A stretch of DNA of 64,000 nucleotides from Seonamhaeicola maritimus (GCF_008056315.1 NZ_VRKQ01000018.1:3772-67771); one strand, 5' to 3'; positions 37,854 to 48,060 are shown, numbered from the stretch's first letter. Numbers and translations: made by a program. Notes: generated by a model from the sequence alone, not told the origin.

Positions 37854-39104
37854 TTATCTGCGTCTTCCACCTCCACTTGATGATCTTGAAGAACCTGAGC
37901 TTCTGCTACTTCCTGAAGATCTAGAAACAGATCCACTTGAACTAGAACTTCTACTACTAGAAGAACTGTAGCTTCTAGAAGATGATGATGGCGATGAGTA
38001 TGTTGACCTTGAAGAGCCGCTACTATAATTCCTTGTAGGTTGTTTGTAAACGCTACTAGAACTTCTTCTTACTGCAGGTGATGAAGATCTGGTTTTAGAA
38101 TTTGATGTCGGTGTCCTAGACACTGTTGTTTTTCTTCCTTGTGAATTTGTATAGGTTCTAACATTACTTGGGCTAGAAGAGCGTCTAACATTATAATTAC
38201 TAGAAGGGTTTCTATTTACACTACTAATACGAGATGTTCCTCTATTGTTAGATTCGGTTCTGTTATATGTAGTTGCTCTACTAGAAGTACTAGAAACACT
38301 GCTTCTTCTGGCAGAATTGTATTTAGAAGTTGTAGGTTTTGTAGATCTGCTAGAAACACTACTTCTTCTAGATGTGCTATAATTATTACTGCTCGATAGG
38401 CCTCTTGAGCTTCTTCCAGAGTAATAACTTCCTCTTCTGCTAGAGCTATAAGCTAAACCACGATTGTTGTTATATCTGTTTCCGTAATAACCATTATAAT
38501 ATCTGTTTCCATAATATCCAGATCTCCAAGGACTATAAGCCCAACCGCCATAGTAGCCACCACCGTAAAAAGGTGGACACCATGGGTCATAAAAGCCCCA
38601 ATTATTCCAACCCCAGTTGTTCCAACCATAGTTCCAGTCATTCCAACCCCATCTATTCCAACGCCAGTTATTCCAACCCCAACCAAATCCTGCATTCCAA
38701 CCCCAGTTGTTCCATCCGTTATCAATATAGTTTATGGTAACATTATTGCTTTGTTGTCCCCAACCTGCATGACCTTGATAGTCATTATATATAGAATCGT
38801 TTTCAACGTAATTATCAGATTCATAAGAATCAATATCTGTAAAAACAGCATCGTCCCCAATTAAATTTTCATATTGCAAAGACTTATTTGTAAAGTAATT
38901 TTTATAATAATTACTATTAGTCTTATTAGGTACTTCAACAACTGTTTCCCTAGGTGTTTGAGTTACTTGTATTACTTCTCCTCCATAAATACCATCATCA
39001 TCACCACCAACGTATTGATAAGAACCGCATGACACTAAGCCAAACATTAAACCAATCATGGCTATGAATGACACTTTTCTTTTTGAGTATTTATTTAAGC
39101 GCAT
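37854..39104 (-). CDS. Trp/Asn-rich and Ser/Arg-rich lipoprotein, function unknown
   Basis: A 416-residue low-complexity protein. Lipoprotein signal at GLMFGLVSC (Cys26). Residues about 110-190 are Trp/Asn/Gly/Tyr-rich with near-repeats such as WNNWGWNDWNYGW; residues about 210-416 are dominated by Ser and Arg (SSSRSYSSSSSRSSSSSG type) and end GGGRRR. Conserved flavobacterial proteins of this sort exist, sometimes labelled vitellogenin-like only for the serine content. It looks like a surface protein, perhaps sticky or structural. It is upstream of the FadL-type gene in one unit. Confidence 0.7.
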   Translation of the reverse strand: MRLNKYSKRKVSFIAMIGLMFGLVSCGSYQYVGGDDDGIYGGEVIQVTQTPRETVVEVPNKTNSNYYKNYFTNKSLQYENLIGDDAVFTDIDSYESDNYVENDSIYNDYQGHAGWGQQSNNVTINYIDNGWNNWGWNAGFGWGWNNWRWNRWGWNDWNYGWNNWGWNNWGFYDPWCPPFYGGGYYGGWAYSPWRSGYYGNRYYNGYYGNRYNNNRGLAYSSSRRGSYYSGRSSRGLSSSNNYSTSRRSSVSSRSTKPTTSKYNSARRSSVSSTSSRATTYNRTESNNRGTSRISSVNRNPSSNYNVRRSSSPSNVRTYTNSQGRKTTVSRTPTSNSKTRSSSPAVRRSSSSVYKQPTRNYSSGSSRSTYSSPSSSSRSYSSSSSRSSSSSGSVSRSSGSSRSSGSSRSSSGGGRRR

Positions 39105-39203
39105 ATCTGTATAATTTTATTGTTGGACATAACAAAAATAGTTAGTTTTGCTGAACTATTTTATTATTTAACATAGTCACAATATTTGTGCCAAAAAAAA
39201 TAT

Positions 39204-40682
39204 ATGAGCAAAAAACTCACAAGTAGAGCAGAAGATTATTCGAAATGGTATAACGAATTGGTTGTCAAGGCAGACCTAGCGGAGAATTCGGCAGTTAGAG
39301 GATGTATGGTTATTAAACCTTATGGTTATGCTATTTGGGAAAAAATGCAAGCAGAATTAGATAGAATGTTTAAAGAAACAGGTCATCAAAATGCATATTT
39401 TCCGTTATTCGTTCCTAAAAGTTTGTTTGAAGCTGAAGAAAAAAATGCTGAAGGCTTTGCAAAAGAATGTGCTGTTGTAACACATTACAGATTGCAAAAT
39501 GATCCTGACAAACCTGGTAAGTTAAGAGTAGATCCAGAAGCTAGATTAGAAGAGGAGTTGGTTGTTAGACCTACCAGTGAGGCCATTATTTGGAATACCT
39601 ATAAAAATTGGATTCAGTCTTATAGAGATTTACCAATATTAGTTAATCAGTGGGCAAATGTAGTACGCTGGGAAATGCGCACGCGTTTGTTTTTACGTAC
39701 AGCAGAATTTTTATGGCAAGAAGGTCATACGGCTCATGCAACAGAAGCAGAAGCTATTGAGGAGACCAAACTTATGAATAATGTGTATGCTACTTTTGTT
39801 GAAAATTTCATGGCTATTCCTGTAATTCAGGGGGTTAAAACAGAAAGTGAACGTTTTGCTGGTGCGGTTGATACTTATTGTATTGAAGCTTTAATGCAAG
39901 ACGGGAAGGCATTGCAAGCTGGAACCTCTCACTTTTTAGGGCAGAATTTCGCAAAGGCCTTTGACGTTAAATACGCAAATAAAGAAGGAAAACAAGATTA
40001 TGTTTGGGCTACTTCTTGGGGTGTTTCTACTAGGTTAATGGGAGCGCTTATTATGACTCATAGCGATGACAACGGATTGGTATTGCCTCCCAACTTAGCG
40101 CCTTATCAAGTAGTTATTGTTCCTATATATAGAAATGATGAACAGTTTGAGGCTATTAGTAAAGTTGCCGAAGATATTATTAGTGATTTGAGAGATCGAA
40201 GTATTTCAGTTAAGTTTGATAAAAGAGATACACTTCGCCCTGGGGCTAAGTTTGCACAACATGAATTGCAAGGTGTGCCTTTGCGTATTGCCATTGGACC
40301 GAAAGATTTAGAGAATGAAACAGTTGAATTGGCAAGAAGAGATACATTATCAAAGCAAACGGTTATTTTAGATAGAATATCTGTGGTTATTGAAGATTTG
40401 TTAGAAGAAATTCAAGAAAGTTTATTTAAAAGAGCATTAGATTACAGAAATAACCATATTACCAAGGTTGATGATTTTGATTCGTTTAAAAAAGTGTTAG
40501 AAACTAAAGGAGGATTTATATCTGCTCACTGGGATGGTACTAATGAAACAGAAGATAAGATTAAAGAACTTACTAAGGCAACAATTAGATGTATTCCTTT
40601 AGAGAGTGAATCAGAAGATGGTGTGTGTGTTTACTCTGGAAACCCTTCAAAAGGTAGAGTATTGTTCGCAAAAGCATATTAA
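39204..40682 (+). CDS. proS: prolyl-tRNA synthetase, short (archaeal/eukaryotic) type
   Basis: A 492-residue class II enzyme loading tRNA-Pro. I choose ATG at 39204 ([20 protein letters not shown]); the frame opens 18 bases earlier only with a TTG. Class II motifs are visible (motif 2 region [23 protein letters not shown] in parts, motif 3 near FAGAVDTYC). It lacks the editing insertion of the long bacterial form, as usual in Bacteroidota. It is upstream of tRNA-Glu on the same strand but separated by a promoter. Confidence 0.96.
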   Translation: MSKKLTSRAEDYSKWYNELVVKADLAENSAVRGCMVIKPYGYAIWEKMQAELDRMFKETGHQNAYFPLFVPKSLFEAEEKNAEGFAKECAVVTHYRLQNDPDKPGKLRVDPEARLEEELVVRPTSEAIIWNTYKNWIQSYRDLPILVNQWANVVRWEMRTRLFLRTAEFLWQEGHTAHATEAEAIEETKLMNNVYATFVENFMAIPVIQGVKTESERFAGAVDTYCIEALMQDGKALQAGTSHFLGQNFAKAFDVKYANKEGKQDYVWATSWGVSTRLMGALIMTHSDDNGLVLPPNLAPYQVVIVPIYRNDEQFEAISKVAEDIISDLRDRSISVKFDKRDTLRPGAKFAQHELQGVPLRIAIGPKDLENETVELARRDTLSKQTVILDRISVVIEDLLEEIQESLFKRALDYRNNHITKVDDFDSFKKVLETKGGFISAHWDGTNETEDKIKELTKATIRCIPLESESEDGVCVYSGNPSKGRVLFAKAY

Positions 40683-40714
40683 TTTAAATTTTTTTTAAAA
40701 AACTTTGATTAAGT

Positions 40715-40746
40715 ATTGCAACATTTAAAAATAGTTGTATTTTTGC
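40715..40746 (+). promoter_or_regulatory. promoter of tRNA-Glu (and probably rpsT)
   Basis: A TATTTTTGC box at 40738-40746 fits the TAnnTTTG -7 element; TTG at 40715-40717 lies 20 bases upstream, as expected for the -33 element. The tRNA begins at 40796. Confidence 0.5.
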
Positions 40747-40795
40747 ATCCGCAATCACGAATTGTATGTTCATTAAATTATGAATTAACCAAAAT

Positions 40796-40867
40796 GGCCC
40801 GTTCGTCTATCGGCTAGGACGCCAGGTTTTCATCCTGGTAAGAGGGGTTCGATTCCCCTACGGGCTA
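40796..40867 (+). tRNA. tRNA-Glu (anticodon UUC)
   Basis: A 72-base cloverleaf. The acceptor stem pairs GGCCCGT with ACGGGCT, the anticodon stem CCAGG/CCTGG encloses the loop with TTC, and the T arm is GGGGTTCGATTCCCC. CCA is not encoded. It lies 27 bases upstream of rpsT. Confidence 0.97.
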
Positions 40868-40894
40868 CAATTTTTTAATAAGAAATAAAACAAA

Positions 40895-41146
40895 ATGGCA
40901 AATCATAAGTCAGCGTTAAAAAGAATTAGAAGTAACGAAGCTAAGCGAGTTATAAATAAATATCAGCATAAAACTACGCGTAATGCTATTAAGAAGTTAC
41001 GTGAATTAACTGATAAGAAAGAAGCAGAGGCTTTATTTCCTCAGGTAGTTTCTATGTTAGATAGATTAGCTAAGAAAAACGTTATTCATGCTAATAAAGC
41101 GGCTAACCTTAAATCTGGTTTGGCTAAGCATGTTGCTGCTTTATAA
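40895..41146 (+). CDS. rpsT: 30S ribosomal protein S20
   Basis: An 83-residue, strongly basic, all-helical small-subunit protein that binds 16S rRNA. It has [21 protein letters not shown] at the start (read in the parts [10 protein letters not shown] and NEAKRVINK) and the conserved [19 protein letters not shown] ending. Length is the family norm. Followed by a strong terminator. Confidence 0.97.
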   Translation: MANHKSALKRIRSNEAKRVINKYQHKTTRNAIKKLRELTDKKEAEALFPQVVSMLDRLAKKNVIHANKAANLKSGLAKHVAAL

Positions 41147-41167
41147 GATAAGCTAAAACAATATTTT

Positions 41168-41199
41168 AAAAGCCTTTCTGAAAAGAAAGGCTTTTTTTT
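41168..41199 (+). terminator. terminator of rpsT
   Basis: AGCCTTTCT-GAAA-AGAAAGGCT followed by eight T, 22 bases after the rpsT stop. Confidence 0.9.
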
Positions 41200-41312
41200 G
41201 GTGAAATTTCAGAGTTGAAAACATTTCTTGCCTAATCCTGGATAATAATGTTCCTTAGATTAAAGGAGATTTAATAATATTGTGTTGAAAACAGAATTAT
41301 TGAAGTTATTTT

Positions 41313-43559
41313 ATGTCCTATAAAAGCTTTTTTCTACTTACTATCATATCTGGTTTATTGAGCTATTCATGTAAGCCAAAAACATTTGATGAACCCCAAA
41401 TCTCTCTTGATAAATATCAAATAGAAGAAGGTTTTAATATAGAGGTTGTTGCCTCAGAACCTTTTATTGAAGCGCCAGTTGCAATGGATTTTGATAATCA
41501 AGGGCGTATGTGGGTTGTGGAAATGAAAGGTTACATGAGAAACCTAAGTGGTGCAGGTGATGATGAGCCAAATGGCACAATCTCTATTCTGGAAGATTTA
41601 GATAATGATGGTATTACTGATCATGCTAAAGTATTTATCGATAGTTTGGTTTTGCCTAGGGCAATTGCTCATGTTTATGGAGGGCTTTTGTATGCCGAAC
41701 CGCCTAACCTTTGGTTTGTTAATATAGATAATGATAAGCCATTAAATAAAGTTTTAGTTGATTCTTTGTATTCTGAAGGTGGAAATGTTGAGCATCAACC
41801 AAATGGTTTAATGATGCATATTGATAATTGGATTTATAATGCCAAATCGTATTTTAGATATCAAAGAAAAGAAGGTAACTGGATTAAGGAGCCCACAACT
41901 TTTAGAGGGCAATGGGGAATTAGTAAAGACAATTTCGGAAGATTGTATTACAATACCAATTCGGTACAACTTTTAGGAGACTATATGTTGCCAAATACCT
42001 TAATAAAAAACAAATTTTATAAACCCAAAACGGGTTTAAATAATGTTCTTACTCCTGATCAAAGAGTTTACCCTTTACATCCTACATCAGTAAATAGAGG
42101 GTATGTAAAAGGAGTTTTAGATAAAGATAGTTTGCTAATTAATGTTACGTCTGCATGTGGGCCTTTAATTTACAGGGGAAATCAATTTCCGAAAGCCTTT
42201 AAAGAGAATGCTTTTGTTTGTGTTCCAGAAGCTAATATTGTAAAGCGTAACATTTTAACTTTTGAGGCGGATAAGGTGTCAGGAAGTCAAGCCAAAGCCA
42301 ATGTAGAATTTTTGGCAGCTACCGAAGAAGGATTTCGTCCTGTTAATCTTAATAATGGACCAGACGGTAATTTGTATATTGTTGATATGCATAGAGGGGT
42401 TATACAAGATAGAGCTTTTATGACACCTTATATGCGTGATGCATTAGCCAAAAAGAAATTAGATACTTTAATTGGTAAGGGTCGTATTTTAAAGGTAGCT
42501 AGAAATAATAACAGTGAGTATAAGCCTATAGACTTAAGTGGATTAGAAATAAAAGAGTTAGTGTCTTTATTAGAAAATCAAAACGGTTGGTTAAGAGATA
42601 GGGCGCAACAAGTTCTTATTCATGAAAATGATGAGAGTGCGATTTCGTTGTTAAAAGTTCTTTTGTTTACTTCTGATAATGAGATAGCACAAATTCATGC
42701 ATTGCATACTTTGAATGGTTTAGATGCATTGAAATTTAAAGATTTAGAAAAAGTTTTAACTAATGGTAGTTCTGTTAAAACCCAATGTCATGGTTTAGTT
42801 TTATCAGGTCAGTTTGCGTCAGAAGATACTTTTGCATCTTTTAAAAATATACTTGAAAGATTATCAAAAGAAAACCATCCTGAAATAGATTTATATATGC
42901 TTAGTTCATTAGATAAATGGTTTCAGGTTGATGCAAAATCACTATTTCCTTTGATATATGAAGTCTCATCTAGATATAAAGAAAAACCTTTATATCAAGA
43001 GGCTTTGGTGAGTAGTTTAGGCAATGTTGAAACTGAATATTTAAACTATATTAGAGAAAAAGAGTTGGATGATTATCTTTTAAATGAGCTTTTAAATGAA
43101 GTAATTGTAAATAGGGAAAACAAGAAACAAAACTCCATTTATACCAGAAAAAAGGGGGGTACAGATTCCAGAACTTCAGGGTATAGAATTTATAGAAATT
43201 TGTGTGCTACTTGTCATGGTGTTGAAGGAGAGGGTGTTGAAAGTTTAGCACCACCTCTAGTGCAATCAGAGTACATTTCAGGATCATCAGAACGCTTGGC
43301 TTTAGTTTTATTGCATGGTTTGTCTGGTCCTGTACATGTTGATGGTAAGGTATATGATTTTAATATTACTATGCCTGGGTTAGTAAACAATCCTGATTTT
43401 ACAGATAAGGATGTATTAGATGTTATGAAATATCTAAAAAGTGCTTTCGCAGGTGAATGGGAAGAAATGGATGTTGAAAAACTAAAGAGTCTTCGAGAAT
43501 TAAAACCTGAAAATGGCTCCGTTTTTACAGAGAAGGAGTTGAAAGAGATTATAAAGTAA
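41313..43559 (+). CDS. PVC-type haem-binding lipoprotein (glucose/sorbosone-dehydrogenase-like plus cytochrome c)
   Basis: A 748-residue lipoprotein (Cys20 in GLLSYSC). Residues about 40-400 form a beta-propeller of the membrane-bound dehydrogenase type (EGFNIEVVASEPFIEAPVAM, NGPDGNLYIVDMHRG). A helical HEAT-like part (about 405-600) follows, and then a class I cytochrome c: CATCH with Cys631, Cys634, His635 and axial Met687 (TMPG). Such PVC-type proteins are thought to oxidise sugars or alcohols outside the cytoplasm and hand electrons to the haem. The substrate is unknown, and no sulfatase or sugar-degrading gene is adjacent. Confidence 0.88.
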   Translation: MSYKSFFLLTIISGLLSYSCKPKTFDEPQISLDKYQIEEGFNIEVVASEPFIEAPVAMDFDNQGRMWVVEMKGYMRNLSGAGDDEPNGTISILEDLDNDGITDHAKVFIDSLVLPRAIAHVYGGLLYAEPPNLWFVNIDNDKPLNKVLVDSLYSEGGNVEHQPNGLMMHIDNWIYNAKSYFRYQRKEGNWIKEPTTFRGQWGISKDNFGRLYYNTNSVQLLGDYMLPNTLIKNKFYKPKTGLNNVLTPDQRVYPLHPTSVNRGYVKGVLDKDSLLINVTSACGPLIYRGNQFPKAFKENAFVCVPEANIVKRNILTFEADKVSGSQAKANVEFLAATEEGFRPVNLNNGPDGNLYIVDMHRGVIQDRAFMTPYMRDALAKKKLDTLIGKGRILKVARNNNSEYKPIDLSGLEIKELVSLLENQNGWLRDRAQQVLIHENDESAISLLKVLLFTSDNEIAQIHALHTLNGLDALKFKDLEKVLTNGSSVKTQCHGLVLSGQFASEDTFASFKNILERLSKENHPEIDLYMLSSLDKWFQVDAKSLFPLIYEVSSRYKEKPLYQEALVSSLGNVETEYLNYIREKELDDYLLNELLNEVIVNRENKKQNSIYTRKKGGTDSRTSGYRIYRNLCATCHGVEGEGVESLAPPLVQSEYISGSSERLALVLLHGLSGPVHVDGKVYDFNITMPGLVNNPDFTDKDVLDVMKYLKSAFAGEWEEMDVEKLKSLRELKPENGSVFTEKELKEIIK

Positions 43560-43569
43560 AGAATAATTA

Positions 43570-44811
43570 TTAAAGCCTTGTATTAATAATATTATTAAAT
43601 GCAGACCCAAAGGTATATGAGACACCTACTGAAAAACCTAATTCAAAATCGGTAGCTATTTGCTTTTGTTGCAGCAATACATCTTCTAGTGAGGCGTCTC
43701 CGGCTGGAAGATTAACTTGGTCATGAATAAATTCTATGTTTCCTGAAAACCTTACCGAAAAGCCTTTAATAATTCTTACCGAAACACTGCTATTCATTTG
43801 GAACCTATTTTTGGAAAAGTCTTCTAAAAAACTAGAGGCTCTAATTCTGGAAAAGACATTACCCCATGGTTGGCGATAGCGTACTTGAATATCGAAAGCA
43901 TGATTCCAGATGGACTCATCTTCAACACCAAAAATAGTAGTTTCTATATAGTTGTTATAACGATAACCAATTTTATAGGCAAATACAATTTCTCTTTTTA
44001 AAACTTCACTATAAGGAAAAATATTGTATTCAATGGCGGGAGTAAAGCCCATTGATAAATCAATATTTGTGTAGGTATCATGACTAAGATTTCCAAAAAC
44101 ACCAGTTGACCAATGGTCTGAAATACTACGAACAATACTTGCTGATCCCCAATATCTATCCCTAGTACTGGTGAATTCTTCATCATTTCTAATAAACTTA
44201 CTGTTTAAATGACTTAACTGAGCATCTGCTCTTACACGCCATTTTTCGGTAACTTTATCACTTTCTAAACCAACTTTATATTCAAATCGTTTTCTACTAG
44301 CTTCTTTGTTGAATTTCCCTTGTCCATAAACCTCAAAAATCCAGTTTCTCCAAGGGTCATTAAATTCAACTTCTTCGTTTTTAGGCGCGCCTTTAATCTT
44401 ATAGGTTACTCTATTTTCTAAGTTAGATTCTATTATATAAGGCAATAGTCCTCTGCCTATTCTCCAGGTTAACCTTTTACGCACATCGTCTGAGGTCATA
44501 TTAGCGTTAGAATCAAAAGTTAAGATTCTGGTAATGCCCTCAAAAGACGAGGCACCAGTAAACTCAAGTTTGTAAGTTCTACCTCCACTTCCATTAGCTA
44601 TATCATATATAAAAAGAATAACATTGGCTAAACCTTGGTCACGAACGTGATCAACATGTTTAACTTCTTGTCGAACATAAGCTTTATCACAATTACAGTC
44701 TACAAAAAGTTTAATGCCTTCTTTTTCTTTAAGTTCTTCAACTTGACTGATTGAAAACAACGGAATTAATAAAAAAATAAAGAAAAGGTTTCTAACTAAA
44801 GGAATTGGCAT
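43570..44811 (-). CDS. exported protein, probable outer-membrane beta-barrel, unknown
   Basis: A 413-residue protein. I choose the start at 44811, which gives a signal peptide (NLFFIFLLIPLFSIS); the frame extends to 44844. An N-terminal soluble part has a DCNCDKAYVRQEV segment with two cysteines (about 35-47). From about 150 to the end the sequence alternates strands with aromatic girdles and ends in a strand motif (GVSYTFGSAF near the end), as in outer-membrane barrels. It converges with the haem-protein gene, leaving only ten bases. No family recognised. Confidence 0.6.
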   Translation of the reverse strand: MPIPLVRNLFFIFLLIPLFSISQVEELKEKEGIKLFVDCNCDKAYVRQEVKHVDHVRDQGLANVILFIYDIANGSGGRTYKLEFTGASSFEGITRILTFDSNANMTSDDVRKRLTWRIGRGLLPYIIESNLENRVTYKIKGAPKNEEVEFNDPWRNWIFEVYGQGKFNKEASRKRFEYKVGLESDKVTEKWRVRADAQLSHLNSKFIRNDEEFTSTRDRYWGSASIVRSISDHWSTGVFGNLSHDTYTNIDLSMGFTPAIEYNIFPYSEVLKREIVFAYKIGYRYNNYIETTIFGVEDESIWNHAFDIQVRYRQPWGNVFSRIRASSFLEDFSKNRFQMNSSVSVRIIKGFSVRFSGNIEFIHDQVNLPAGDASLEDVLLQQKQIATDFELGFSVGVSYTFGSAFNNIINTRL

Positions 44812-44959
44812 TGTGATTATTCTTATATATGCGCAAATATACATTTAATGGCGATTAAAGTTTGGTGCACATGCCTCAAAAAGTAGGCCATTTAACTCAT
44901 TGCATATAATTTTTTTAGTTTGCATATGGTTTGAATAAAGTTTGCATAAGCTTAATGGT

Positions 44960-44990
44960 AAAAAAAGAGCCTTAACATTTCTGTTAAGGC
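44960..44990 (-). terminator. terminator of rho
   Basis: GCCTTAACA-TTTC-TGTTAAGGC with a poly-T run on the minus strand, 29 bases past the rho stop. Confidence 0.85.
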
Positions 44991-45018
44991 TTCATTTAGT
45001 TAGTTTAGTTAGTAAAGA

Positions 45019-46659
45019 TTATCCATTCATGGATATCAAAAATTCTTCGTTATTTCTGGTTTGTTTAAAGCGATCGTTAATAAATTCCATAGCTTCAACA
45101 GGGTTCATGTCAGCAAGATATTTGCGCATTACCCACATACGTTGAATGGTGTTTTCATCAAGTAATAAATCATCTCTACGAGTACTTGAAGATGTAAGGT
45201 CTATAGCAGGGAATATTCTACGGTTAGATATTTTTCTATCTAACTGAAGTTCCATATTACCAGTTCCTTTAAATTCTTCAAAGATTACTTCATCCATTTT
45301 AGAACCAGTTTCTGTAAGCGCTGTGGCAATGATAGTTAAAGAACCACCATTTTCAATGTTCCTAGCAGCACCAAAGAAACGTTTTGGTTTATGTAATGCA
45401 TTTGCGTCAACACCACCACTTAATATTTTACCAGATGCAGGTTGAACGGTGTTATATGCTCTTGCCAAACGGGTAATGGAATCTAAGAGAATCACAACAT
45501 CATGTCCGCATTCTACCAAACGTTTTGCTTTTTCTAAAACAATGTCAGCAATTCTAACATGCTCATGAGCTTCTTTATCAAAAGTTGAAGCTACTACTTC
45601 ACCTCTTACATTACGTTGCATGTCTGTAACCTCTTCTGGGCGCTCATCAATTAATAAAATCATTTGATAAACCTCAGGATGATTTGCAGCAATAGCATTG
45701 GCCACATCCTTTAAAAGCATTGTTTTACCAGTTTTTGGTTGTGATACTATCATACCACGTTGCCCTTTACCAATAGGAGCAAACAAATCCATAATTCTAG
45801 TAGAAATAGTATTTTGGCGATCAGCCAAATTGAACTTTTCTTGAGGAAATAATGGTGTTAGGTGTTCAAATGCTACACGGTCTCTAACAACATTAGGATT
45901 TTGACCGTTAATTTTACTCACCTTTATTAAAGGGAAATATTTTTCACCTTCTTTAGGAGGTCTTACATTACCTAGAACAGTATCTCCTTTTTTCAATCCA
46001 AATAATCTTATTTGAGATTGAGATACATAAATATCATCAGGAGAAGAAAGGTAGTTGTAATCAGAAGAGCGCAAGAATCCGTAGCCATCTTGCATGATGT
46101 CTAATACACCTTCACTTTCAATAATGGCATCAAATTCATAATCAGGTTCACGATAACGGTTTCTATTGTCTTTGTTACCGGTATCAACATTTCCATTCTT
46201 TTGGTTTTTATGTTGATTTTTGTGCTGATTTTTATGTTGATGTTGCCTTTGCTGATTACTTTGTTGCTTAGGCTTATCTTGTTTGTGGTCTTCCTTTTTT
46301 TGCTGAGGTGCAGTCTCTTTCTTTTCAGAAGCTGCAGCAACTGGTGCGGGTTTTTCAGCTTCTTTTTTAGGCGCTTCCTTTTTCTCTGGAGTCGCTTTTT
46401 CAGGAGCTGGTTTTTCTGTGTTTCCCACAGGTTTCTGTATACGCTGTCTAGGTCTTTTTTGTCTTGCTTTTTTTTCTTCTTCAGGACTTTTACTTTCTGT
46501 AACTTTATTAATAGACTTAGGGTCAGCAGCTTGTAAATCAAGTATTTGATATACTAGATCTAATTTTTTTAAAGAACGGTACTTAGGGACACTTAATTCT
46601 TTTGCAATCTCTTGTAAATCAGAGAGTTTTTTTTCTTTTAATTGCGAAATTTCAAACAT
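45019..46659 (-). CDS. rho: transcription termination factor Rho, with long basic insert
   Basis: A 546-residue hexameric RNA-dependent ATPase that ends transcription at unstructured RNA. The N-terminal helical part is followed by a disordered region of about 110 residues (about 60-170), rich in Lys, Glu, Pro, then Gln/His/Asn ([13 protein letters not shown]), then the RNA-binding domain ([14 protein letters not shown]) and the ATPase with Walker A at [14 protein letters not shown] (about 309-322) and Walker B ([16 protein letters not shown]). Long inserts here are usual in Bacteroidota. The insert leaves other frames open. Confidence 0.96.
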   Translation of the reverse strand: MFEISQLKEKKLSDLQEIAKELSVPKYRSLKKLDLVYQILDLQAADPKSINKVTESKSPEEEKKARQKRPRQRIQKPVGNTEKPAPEKATPEKKEAPKKEAEKPAPVAAASEKKETAPQQKKEDHKQDKPKQQSNQQRQHQHKNQHKNQHKNQKNGNVDTGNKDNRNRYREPDYEFDAIIESEGVLDIMQDGYGFLRSSDYNYLSSPDDIYVSQSQIRLFGLKKGDTVLGNVRPPKEGEKYFPLIKVSKINGQNPNVVRDRVAFEHLTPLFPQEKFNLADRQNTISTRIMDLFAPIGKGQRGMIVSQPKTGKTMLLKDVANAIAANHPEVYQMILLIDERPEEVTDMQRNVRGEVVASTFDKEAHEHVRIADIVLEKAKRLVECGHDVVILLDSITRLARAYNTVQPASGKILSGGVDANALHKPKRFFGAARNIENGGSLTIIATALTETGSKMDEVIFEEFKGTGNMELQLDRKISNRRIFPAIDLTSSSTRRDDLLLDENTIQRMWVMRKYLADMNPVEAMEFINDRFKQTRNNEEFLISMNG

Positions 46660-46831
46660 TGATGTTTATATTGAATGTATATATTTTTGAATTTAAATTT
46701 TGAGTAATTCTGAGAAAAAAATATATTTAATCTGGAGAATTTAATCGCCTGTAACAGCGATTGTTGAGAATTATTACTGCAATTATACAACTTTATTTTA
46801 AGTTTTAGTACTTATTTCTGCAAGAAACTAT

Positions 46832-46840
46832 TATTTTTGC
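46832..46840 (+). promoter_or_regulatory. -7 promoter element of the DUF4293 gene
   Basis: TATTTTTGC matches TAnnTTTG and lies 21 bases upstream of the start codon at 46862. Confidence 0.45.
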
Positions 46841-46861
46841 TGTCCAGTTTTAAAAACTTAC

Positions 46862-47272
46862 ATGTTACAGAGAATACAAACTATATATCTAATTATTGCA
46901 GCCGGTGTTTCGGGTGGGTTAATATATGTTTTTAATTTATGGGGTTTAGAAGACGGTACCCAGGTATGGGCAAAAGATGTTAATTATGTCTTTGCTGCTT
47001 TTTTAACTTCTGCTTTTTTCTCTGTAGTAGCTATATTTAGATACAAAAACAGGAAGTCTCAATTTATTTTAGGGCGCCTTAACATCATATTAAACTTTAT
47101 TTTACTAGGATTTTTTGTATATCAATCTCTAAACATATCTGGAGAAACTAACGTTTCTGAGAAAGGTATTGGGATGTTCATTCCTATTATTTCTATCGTG
47201 TTTTTGGCATTAGCCAATAAGGCCATTAAAAAGGATGAAGATCTTGTAAAATCTGTAGATCGATTACGATAA
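46862..47272 (+). CDS. DUF4293 membrane protein
   Basis: A 136-residue protein with four membrane helices (about 8-25, 43-62, 75-93, 107-125), beginning MLQRIQTIYLIIAAGVSG as in the DUF4293 family of Bacteroidota. Function unknown. It is divergent from rho, an arrangement common in this group, and is followed by a terminator. Confidence 0.88.
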   Translation: MLQRIQTIYLIIAAGVSGGLIYVFNLWGLEDGTQVWAKDVNYVFAAFLTSAFFSVVAIFRYKNRKSQFILGRLNIILNFILLGFFVYQSLNISGETNVSEKGIGMFIPIISIVFLALANKAIKKDEDLVKSVDRLR

Positions 47273-47302
47273 AACCTAATATCTTAGTAGTATTAGTGCG
47301 TA

Positions 47303-47331
47303 GGCCCAAGGTGAAGATCTTGGGCTTTTTT
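47303..47331 (+). terminator. terminator of the DUF4293 gene
   Basis: GCCCAAG, an eight-base loop, CTTGGGC and six T, 31 bases after the stop. Confidence 0.85.
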
Positions 47332-47337
47332 ATTTTT

Positions 47338-47414
47338 GGCGTTACCCTATCGGGTCAGGCTTTCGGTGGTCGCTCTCTTTGAGGAGCTTCAACAAATACC
47401 TCAATCCTTAACGC
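47338..47414 (+). repeat. dispersed GCGTTA/TAACGC-type repeat, copy C
   Basis: GGCGTTACCC-tatc-GGGTCAGGCTTTC, then a variable middle and CTCAATCCTTAACGC. It sits between two convergent genes and their terminators. Confidence 0.65.
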
Positions 47415-47483
47415 AAATGTTTGCTAAGGCATTGGTGTTGTTCAAAGTTCTATTGTTTTTTTGCCGTTTTTTATTAGCAATGA

Positions 47484-47514
47484 CAAAAAAAAGTCTAGAC
47501 TAAGTCCAGACTTT
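47484..47514 (-). terminator. terminator of the FKBP gene
   Basis: Imperfect stem AAAGTCTGGAC / GTCTAGACTTT with a TTA loop, followed by eight T on the minus strand, 25 bases past the stop. Confidence 0.85.
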
Positions 47515-47539
47515 TAGATTATTTCTAGTTTAGAGCTAC

Positions 47540-47968
47540 TTATTTTATTTCAATAAGCTCTAAATCAAATATTAAATCTTGTCCAGCTAATGGATGATTA
47601 GCGTCTACAATAATATGATCTTCATTTACTTCAGCTACGCGAAATTGTACTTCATTACCTTCAGGGTCTTTAGAAGCTAATCCCATACCAACTTCTGGAG
47701 ACATTTCTGGTGGCAATTGTTCTTTTTTCACCTCATATAGTAATTCTTGCTGAATATCACCATAAGCATCAGATACTGGAATATTGATAGTCTTTTTTTC
47801 ATTTACTTTCATATCTATAACACCCTTTTCAAAACCAGGTATAAGCATGCCTTGTCCTAATTGGAATTCTAAAGGTTCTCTCTCTAATGAACTGTCAAAA
47901 ATTTGACCATTGTTTAACTTTCCTGTGTAATGTACTCTAACAGTATCATTTTCTTTTACTTGACTCAT
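47540..47968 (-). CDS. FKBP-type peptidyl-prolyl isomerase (SlyD-like)
   Basis: A 142-residue cytosolic proline isomerase/chaperone. FKBP residues: VRVHYTGKLNNGQIFDSS (about 11-28), LEFQLGQGMLIPGFEKGVID (about 34-53) and the insert-in-flap domain, then DANHPLAGQDLIFDLELIEI. Unlike many SlyD proteins it has no His/Cys-rich metal tail. Single-gene unit with its own terminator. Confidence 0.93.
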   Translation of the reverse strand: MSQVKENDTVRVHYTGKLNNGQIFDSSLEREPLEFQLGQGMLIPGFEKGVIDMKVNEKKTINIPVSDAYGDIQQELLYEVKKEQLPPEMSPEVGMGLASKDPEGNEVQFRVAEVNEDHIIVDANHPLAGQDLIFDLELIEIK

Positions 47969-48060
47969 AAATAATTATGTTTTTTTAAATAGCTGCAAAA
48001 GTACATATTAAAAGACAGAATCAATGTGTTAAATAATATAATACTAGCTAATTTAAAAGC

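Noticed and set aside
38453-38725. A 90-codon frame within the Ser/Arg-rich lipoprotein gene
   Set aside because: Shadow of the Trp/Asn/Gly-rich repeats.
46101-46541. Frames of 146 and 111 codons within rho
   Set aside because: Shadows of the Lys/Gln/His-rich insert of Rho.
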